A stretch of 64,000 bases of DNA, taken from NCBI GenBank assembly GCA_964017125.1, contig OZ024912.1:61978282-62042281 (forward strand), written 5' to 3'. The notes under the pieces are model-generated. The model was not told the DNA's origin, ran no database searches, and saw nothing but the letters and a program-made list of their open reading frames with translations. How positions within the stretch are numbered: position 1 is the first letter of the stretch; each line of letters opens with the position of its first letter. The stretch is from Flabesymbios commensalis (Eukaryota; Annelida; Polychaeta; Terebellida; Flabelligeridae). Positions 57,538 to 64,000 of this stretch are shown one piece after another. A program made the position numbers and the translations under genes.

Positions 57538-58083
57538 TTAGGTCGTGTAGATAAAATTTATGGAGAACAGAAGAGGAGACAGATTTTCTCCTTGTCGTAC
57601 ACCGATGTTACAGGTGAAAAAATCTGACTGCGCCTCTGCTGTTAATGCTACGCTTGATTTTGCTTTTTCATACATGTTTTTTATGACATCAAATAATTTT
57701 CCTGAAATTCCAGAGGCTAGCATCTTTGACCACAACGTCGATCTATTTATAGTGTCAAACGCTTTTTTATAATCAACGAAACAGCAGTATAATAGCTTTC
57801 GCTTACCAAGGTACAAATCAGCTAGTGATTTTAGAACAAATAGGTGATCAATTGTTGAAAAATCCGATTTAAAGCCTGCTTGTTCGGCTTGTACAATATT
57901 GTTATTTTCAATGAAAATGGTTAATCTTCTGTTCAAACAACTTGTGAAAAGTTTACCAAAACAACTAAGTAGTGAAATTCCTCTGTAGTTGTTGGGGTCG
58001 CTAGGGTCACCTTTGTTTTTGTAAATAGGCCGAATTACGCTTGAACACCAATCGTCAGGCATGTGACCTGATTCTAAAATCAA
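57538..58083 (-). pseudogene. Retrotransposon reverse transcriptase core, unit 2
   Basis: 181 codons with WCSSVIRPIYKNKG, NNYRGISLLSCFGKL, CFVDYKKAFDTINRS and GVRQGENLSPLLF, that is RT motifs 1 to B. YADD follows in another frame near 57420. Confidence 0.87.
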
Positions 58084-58262
58084 GTTAAATATTCTAGTGT
58101 AGTATGGAGCGAATTCGTGGCGTGAATGTTTAAAAAATTCGTTTATTATTTGATCCGAGCCCCCCCGATTTATTGTTTTTTTTTAGTTTTGCTAAAGCTT
58201 CCATTATTTCCTGGGTTGTAAAGGGTCTGTTTAGTATTTCATTAGAGGGTATATTGCTGAGC

Positions 58263-59352
58263 TCACCGTTTCTCAAAATGTTCTTTAAATATATCTAAGG
58301 AGATGTTGGAATGAATTTCTGACGTTTTTTCACCTTTAATCTTTTTCCAATACTCTTTGGGATTTTCCGACTGCAGTAGGCGTAATTTGTGAATTATTTT
58401 CCGCTTATATTCCATATAAGCTTCATGCACTATTTTGTTATACGTTGTGCTGGATTTTCTTACCAAATTCAAGTTTTCCACACTTTGTTGTCGTCTATAG
58501 TTATTTCTGCATTTGATCATAGTTTTTCCAGATTTTTCACAGCACTCATTATACCATGGTTTGTGTGGTACTAGTCTAAGTCTGTTTTTTAATTTTGTTT
58601 TTTTGCAAGATTTTCCCATACCCGAGTTATATGCAGCTTTCTTTAGTGCCTCACTAATGACATTTACAATATTATTAATATCATCACCTAACAGACTAGT
58701 TTTTACTTCTGCTTGGTGTAAACTCTCTTCAATGTTGTTTTTAAAATTAGTTACATTTGCTTTATATATATCAATGAAGTTGGCATTCCATTTATATTTA
58801 ATTCTTTCACCCATATTAGGTGTTTCACAATTTCTAACTTTATCATGTGCCAATATCTGCGGAAATGATCTAAAAGCAGCATAAATTGGGCAATGGATAT
58901 CAGATAAAGTTCCGTCAAAATCGAATATCGAAGTCAAAAATGATTGCGCTGAGTTTTTCCGAGATAATATAGTCAACTGTACTTGTTGTACTTGCTTTAC
59001 ACGTTGGTTTGCCATTTTCATTATCTGCACCATATCTACCATTCAACATATGTAAATTGAGGCTACGATACATATCTATTAGCCTTCTACCCATTTGATT
59101 TATAATTTTGTCTGAATTTGATCTTAATCTTCCACTTTGACTAGTGGTACAACTGGCATCATCATTATACAGCATTACATGTCCATCTTCATACTTAGTG
59201 TTAATCGATTCCATTCGATCTGATAATACACCTGTTCTTGCATTAAAATCGCCTAACAAGCAAATTCCAGCGTTTGAATTTTGGGAGATAATATCAACAA
59301 TAGACAGATGAGACAACAAGCTAGGCATTTGGAATGAGTTCAGCCATAACAA
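58263..59352 (-). pseudogene. Retrotransposon endonuclease and linker, unit 2
   Basis: Endonuclease frame 59352-58915 with GDFNARTGVLSD and STVDYII, and linker frame 59042-58263 with SDIHCPIYAAF and PHKPWYNECCEKSGK. The first ~13 codons of the upper frame ([13 protein letters not shown]) are at the truncated 5' edge. Confidence 0.8.
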
Positions 59353-59444
59353 TGATCACCAACCAGCCACCTAGCGTAGCCCACAGTCAACCAATCAACC
59401 AACCAACAAATCAACCAAGCAACATAGAACGTGGTCAACCAGTC

Positions 59445-59592
59445 AACAAACCAACAAACCAACAAACCAACAAACCAACAAACCAACAAACCAACAAACC
59501 AACAAACAAACAAACAAACAAACAAACAAACAAACAAACAAACAAACAAACAAACAAACAAACAAACAAACAAACAAACAAACAAACAAACA
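59445..59592. repeat. (AAACCAAC)n and (AAAC)n array, unit 2
   Basis: An 8-bp variant repeat (59445-59500) passes into pure AAAC (59500-59592). Unit 1 has only AAAC. Confidence 0.95.
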
Positions 59593-60036
59593 ATAAACCA
59601 TAGCCCGCAGACAACCCACCAACCAAACACCAACCGACCGACCGACCAAAGTACCAACTAACCAATCAATCAACTAAACAACAAACAATGAAAAGACAGA
59701 ACAGAACCAATCAGTCATACATAGTCCTAACGTTAGCCATAACCATGAAACCTTCCAACGTAGCCCGCCGTCAACCAACCAGCCAGTCAGCCTAAAAGCC
59801 AGCAAACCAACCAACCTACATCACACAAAATATTTTTAATGAGGCTGTTCCAATCTCTAGTGAAACAAAATAAAATTTACAGAAGTTATAATTTTGCGGA
59901 TATTTAATAAGCACACATTATCTTTTTTGTCAAGGATATCTATACCTAGCAACCAACCAACCAACAAATCAACCAGCCAGTCAACAGGCCGATCGACCAA
60001 CAATTCAAACAAACAAACAAACAAACAAACAAATCA

Positions 60037-60301
60037 CCGACCGACCGACCGACCGACCGACCGACCGACCGACCGACCGACCGACCGACCGACCGACCGA
60101 CCGACCGACCGACCGACCGACCGACCGACCGACCGACCGACCGACCGACCGACCGACCGACCGACCGACCGACCGACCGACCGACCGACCGACCGACCGA
60201 CCGACCGACCGACCGACCGACCGACCGACCGACCGACCGACCGACCGACCGACCGACCGGCCGACCGACCGACCGACCGACCGACCGACCGACCGACCGA
60301 C
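60037..60301. repeat. (GACC)n array, unit 2
   Basis: About 66 units with one GGCC variant at 60259. Antisense and sense frames read RSVG and DRPT repeats, which are not genes. Confidence 0.95.
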
Positions 60302-60850
60302 TGCCCCACAGACAAACAACGAAACAAACAAACAAACCAGCCAGAGAGCCAGTCAGCCAGCCAGCCAAAAAATGTATGAAAAACACGTTTTAGGTCAGAT
60401 TCCTGGGAAAACATTCCAGATAATTATGGGCGTCTGGAACAACCAGATAATATCTGTGGACATTACATGGCCATTCCTAGTCTCCGTTATTGTGTCCGTG
60501 GGACTGCTGTAATATCCTAACTTCCACAAGACGTTGGTTGGATGTTGGGTCGACGTTGGCCAACAAGCAGAAACGTGTTTTGCTTAAATTTTTTGTCGGA
60601 CCAGGCAGGACAGAGTAACCTAAATCAGGTTGAGACAGCACGCTGCGTCTCCGTGACTTGAACTCGTCTGCAGACTGCTGTACAGATTGGGAGCAAGTTA
60701 AGGAATGACCCACGCTTCTTCAGCTGACTCAGGCACGCTCTGTTACAACTAATTACATCAAAATAGGCCACGGCTGTATAGATTTTCTGCTACACTCTCC
60801 TCCTCCTACCACATGTAATTCAAGAGGTGATGCCAATGATAGTATGAACA

Positions 60851-60955
60851 CAGCAGACACAATACGTTGAATCAGTGTTTGTTTAATGTTGGTCCAACGT
60901 CGTAGACGGTGGACCAACGTTAAACCAACATTGATTCAGCGTCTTGTGCCTGCTG
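60851..60955. mobile_element. Palindromic MITE with CAGCAGACACAA ends, unit 2
   Basis: Counterpart of 40961-41065; the core TTGGTCCAACGTCGTAGACG is slightly better paired here. Confidence 0.75.
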
Positions 60956-61076
60956 AGAAGGGGACATATATCGTATCGATTCAGGATCATCCTTGGTTTT
61001 CGTTGCAGTCAAACCACAGCTTATTCTATCGATTCGTGAGGCGTAAATAAGATGCGAAAACAGGATTGTCGTTATT

Positions 61077-61309
61077 TTAACCCTCCAACGCTGAAATATT
61101 TCTGTATAAACCACGGAGGCCAACGGGTTTTTTCAACTTCAAAGCATCATAAATGTCTTAGCTAGCTCTTTCTGATTCATTTGAATACATATGTTATGCG
61201 TCAACAGCCGTTATAAATATTTTAAAATAGTTTACTCTTTCAGTGCGGGGATCGACTTTAGACGTCAGATGCTAACGTCTAAAGTTTGTCTCCACGCTGT
61301 AAGGTTTAA
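61077..61309 (+). mobile_element. TTAA MITE family A, end of unit 2
   Basis: Full-length except that the central hairpin is reduced to one half. The sequence after 61205 has no counterpart in unit 1, where the duplication junction cut the element. Confidence 0.8.
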
Positions 61310-61852
61310 GTATTGACATAAATGATTCGCCATGTTCAGGTCTATTTATACAATGACAAATACCATGACAAATACCATGTTTTCTTCATTAATCTACTCA
61401 TTACAATGGTGAGCTTCGGTCGATTAATTAGTTTCTTTTACAGTGTCAATCGTTTTTTTTGTCACTAAAAACTGTCGATGATGATATCAAAAAATAAAGA
61501 ACGTCCAGAATGTAATTTAAAATGTCACATTTTAAATATAGGCCTACTTTAACACTCACATAATGAAGATGATAGGAAATACTAACGTAATTTTACATGA
61601 ATAAACATGTCTGTATTATATTGTCCGGCATGACTCGCGTAGTACTTTACTGACAACTTCAGCTAACTAAAGATTCTGACTATGTTTTTACTCAAATGAC
61701 TTCATTAACGTTCCATCCTCAGCAGAGTAATTTGTAATTGTACGATGTTAAAATTATTGCCATTGAAATGTATAATAGGCCTAGATATATATGGTTAAAT
61801 TAAAAAACATTATAATTAGAAATTTTCTCATATTATGTCCACTTTTTGCAAG
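61310..61852. other. No gene recognised
   Basis: AT-rich unique DNA downstream of the duplication. Confidence 0.45.
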
Positions 61853-62083
61853 TTAACCCTTTGACTTCCAGGCCGGAGTGCATGCCAGGATCCAGATATA
61901 CTGGTGTAGGAGTTCTATTTTTCGTCATTTGAAGCTGGAATTGCTAACGCAATTTCCAGCATCAAATGACGAAAAATACATAAATGTAGTATATATTTGA
62001 CGAAAATTTGTGTCATTTTATGGTTACGTTCATTGACGAATGACGACGGAAATTTCCGTCATGTATGGTGGTGAATAGGTTAA
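61853..62083. mobile_element. TTAA MITE related to family C
   Basis: Flanked by TTAA at 61853 and 62080. Shares the hairpin GTCATTTGAAGCTGGAATTG / complement with family C but has different outer sequence (CCCTTTGACTTCCAGG) and a second inverted repeat, GACGGAAATTTCCGTC, near the right end. Confidence 0.75.
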
Positions 62084-63108
62084 ATTGTCGTGCTATGACT
62101 AATGCTAAACTACATACATGTATGCATCTGAATAGTATCGTCAACAAAACTGAAATAGGTAAATTAGGTATTGTCAAGGTATTGTGTCAGTTAAACATCA
62201 GTATTGTAGCTGCCAATAGACTATGAAAGTTACTGTACAAGATTATTTCATTAATTTTGCGTTTGACACAGTTTGTGGACACAGTGCTGAGAACAAATAA
62301 CGAATAGCCTAATTAGCACGCGTCTGATATTGAAGTAGCAGGTTGTGATTTTGAGCCCAGTAGCTGTCAAATGACCAGACATACCAAAGTTATTGATAAT
62401 TTCAGATCTACTTATTCTATCCATTCCATGTGATGACAAGGCAGGGATAATATATTAAATATTCCAATTTATAGAGTAGAGTCTTACATAGGCCTATGAA
62501 ATGTAATTATTACCTAAAATATTTACATTTTCACAAATAAACTATTGGTATTAACAAAACGACACCAACATCTGTGCAGTCCTTGACATGTGCCAGTCTT
62601 ACCCATACTGAGTGCACAGTGTCTTTGTCCTTGTGACTCATATTGTCGTATATGCCCTTGTCAGCAAGGGTGGTCTTAGACCGTCTTACCCAGAAAAAAA
62701 TTAAGTTATACACATGTTTAGCGTTTCCAGGGTACGTGCTGTAGGAGACGCCCATGCAGGCGGGACAATTTCTTTCTGATTAATTATCAGTGAGTAAGAT
62801 CTTTGGTTATTTGTAACTAATTTCGTTCTTCCGTGGAATACTCGCCAGCCTCGCTCAAAATGCCAATGGATCTCTAAACCACATTTTGGACTGTTTTAAA
62901 TCAATCTTCGGGAGAAACCTACCGAGCTATACTATCCAGGCGTCTCAAATAGTTAGGTGTTAAAGATTAATCTGCCGAGACGCGCGGTCTGCCGCTCGCA
63001 GATGTCGCAGAACTCCTTCTCGACCTGCGCTCACCAATTTGTGCTTCACTCACAGCCAGATAATCTGCTGATTGATTATCTTTAACTCTGCCTAAGAACG
63101 TGTGAAAA
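62084..63108. other. No gene recognised
   Basis: Unique DNA. Open frames of 60-80 codons on the minus strand have no recognisable domains. Confidence 0.45.
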
Positions 63109-63173
63109 ACAAATGCTGGCACGAGGCTGGGCCAGCGTCTGCGACGTTGGACCAGCCCCGTACCAGCATTTGT
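63109..63173. repeat. 65-bp palindrome with ACAAATGCTGG arms
   Basis: Arms ACAAATGCTGG and CCAGCATTTGT, core GGGCCAGCGTCTGCGACGTTGG; a member of the GGCCCAACGT-core group. Confidence 0.7.
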
Positions 63174-63724
63174 TGTCGGAAGACTCCTTTGAATTGGGTT
63201 CATTTAACATCGGCGTGTTTCCTCGCTTGGTGAAGTAGTCCGACCAGAAGTGTTTGTATTCAATTAGACAGTGCGGGTTATGGTGGAATGAGTAGTCCAC
63301 AGTATCCAGTCAGGATCAGATGGATCACTGTGCCGTGTGACGTCCCCCGGGATAGCTCTGGCCACGGGATCATGGGACTCACTAGTTTAATCAGGTTAAT
63401 TAATTTGTCACATCCAATTTTTTCACGGATTTTGTTTTTTACTTGACAAGAAACCTTAGCTATTATACATTGCTATTATCAACACAATTCTTTGTTCTCT
63501 GCATTCGTGTCTCTGACTCATCTTAATTCATTCATTTATTCATATCTTATAACGACAGATCGTTCCAACTGCATGTTTAAATAAATACTAAGAAATAATC
63601 AATATGAGATTGTATTGACGACATGTGTCACACTGATTATTGCTCAACCGTTTGCCGATTATTACCTTTTATAAAGACCACAATAGACTTCAAAAGATCC
63701 AAAGCCTTGCACGGATCATTACTA
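63174..63724. other. No gene recognised
   Basis: Unassigned DNA before the terminal array. Confidence 0.45.
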
Positions 63725-63990
63725 AAATGGTTTGTTTGTTTGTTTGTTTGTTTGTTTGTTTGTTTGTTTGTTTGTTTGTTTGTTTGTTTGTTTGTTTGTT
63801 TGTTTGTTTGTTTGTTTGTTTGTTTGTTTGTTTGTTTGTTTGTTTGTTTGTTTGTTTGTTTGTTTGTTTGTTTGTTTGTTTGTTTGTCTGTTTGTTTGTT
63901 TGTTTGTTTGTTTGTTTGTTTGTTTGTTTGTTTGTTTGTTTGTTTGTTTGTTTGTTTGTTTGTTTGTTTGTTTGTTTGTTTGTTTGTTTG
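63725..63990. repeat. (TTTG)n array at window end
   Basis: About 66 units with one GTCTG variant at 63886; complement of the (AAAC)n arrays elsewhere. Confidence 0.95.
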
Positions 63991-64000
63991 TTCAACTTCT

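Larger units (their letters stand above)
56000..59355 (-). mobile_element. Non-LTR retrotransposon with APE-type endonuclease, decayed, unit 2
   Basis: Counterpart of 36300-39655. Fragments: endonuclease 59352-58915, linker 59042-58263, RT 58083-57538, C-terminal region 57147-56254. The RT segment is longer than in unit 1 because the Trp codon near 58045 is intact. Other breaks are private to this copy, such as an extra A in a run near 57360 and a stop near 56786. The frameshift after motif B (near 57548) is shared with unit 1. Confidence 0.85.
41318..61205 (+). repeat. Tandem segmental duplication, unit 2 (with two later insertions)
   Basis: Collinear with unit 1 apart from a 365-bp MITE (43031-43395), a 6516-bp element (48069-54584), changes in array length, replacement of a ~140-bp segment after 45330 compared with 31930-32120, and extra sequence at 59800-60036. 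Excluding the 6.5 kb element and its target duplication the unit is about 13.4 kb. Confidence 0.92.

Noticed and set aside
59334-60414. The same repeat-peptide frames in unit 2
   Set aside because: Same artefact as in unit 1; no start context or non-repetitive domain is conserved.
63690-63995. Frame of NKQT repeats at the window end
   Set aside because: Translation of (TTTG)n on the minus strand.

Overview
The window looks like gene-poor, AT-rich nuclear DNA of an animal, probably a marine invertebrate. The evidence is indirect. There are two kinds of non-LTR retrotransposon, a DNA transposon whose protein resembles a family I know as unnamed proteins in many cnidarian, mollusc, deuterostome and fish genomes, many TTAA-flanked MITEs, and long tetranucleotide arrays. 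An amphioxus, hemichordate or echinoderm would fit, but I cannot fix the species. I recognise no host gene, tRNA, rRNA or CRISPR array. Nearly everything that can be named is a mobile element or a tandem repeat.

Layout. 1-9.2 kb: two copies of a repeat rich in ATTTGCAT (1-540 and 7328-7860), several TTAA MITEs, one arm of a foldback element (about 4065-5265), (AATC)n/(GATC)n arrays and a possible Tc1-like transposase remnant. 9216-18742: a DNA transposon with about 0.2 kb terminal inverted repeats and a decayed gene on the minus strand; its parts include an XPG/FEN1-like nuclease block. A second element (9388-12438) is inserted in its left end. That insert has ~0.7 kb inverted arms around a minisatellite built from three 21-bp monomers. 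18.7-28.2 kb: hairpin MITEs, a full foldback element (about 23745-25600) and unannotated AT-rich DNA.

28228-61205 is a head-to-tail tandem duplication of a ~13.1 kb unit. Unit 1 is 28228-41317 and unit 2 is 41318-61205. The junction lies inside a MITE and shows microhomology. The copies differ by roughly 2% where I compared them by eye. Both carry the same decayed non-LTR retrotransposon on the minus strand, the same MITEs and the same tetranucleotide arrays. Unit 2 later gained two insertions for which unit 1 preserves the empty site: a 365-bp TTAA hairpin MITE (43031-43395) and a 6.5 kb element (48069-54584) with GGGT-type termini and a TACG target duplication. The 6.5 kb element contains an ATGCAAAT repeat array, and a 5'-truncated but open CR1/L2-type retrotransposon is inserted in that array. 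61.2-64 kb: one more TTAA MITE, a small palindrome and a (TTTG)n array that runs to the window edge.

The elements form a readable history. The retrotransposon insertion and its shared frameshift came first, then the tandem duplication, then the TTAA and TACG insertions in unit 2. The CR1/L2 copy lies inside the 6.5 kb element and breaks its repeat array, so it is younger than that array. The most distinctive content is a set of MITE families that share TTAA and CCCTT-like ends but each carry a different strong internal hairpin, the XPG-like transposon with its nested foldback element, and the 6.5 kb element with seven GTGACGGACGG-type motifs near its ends.
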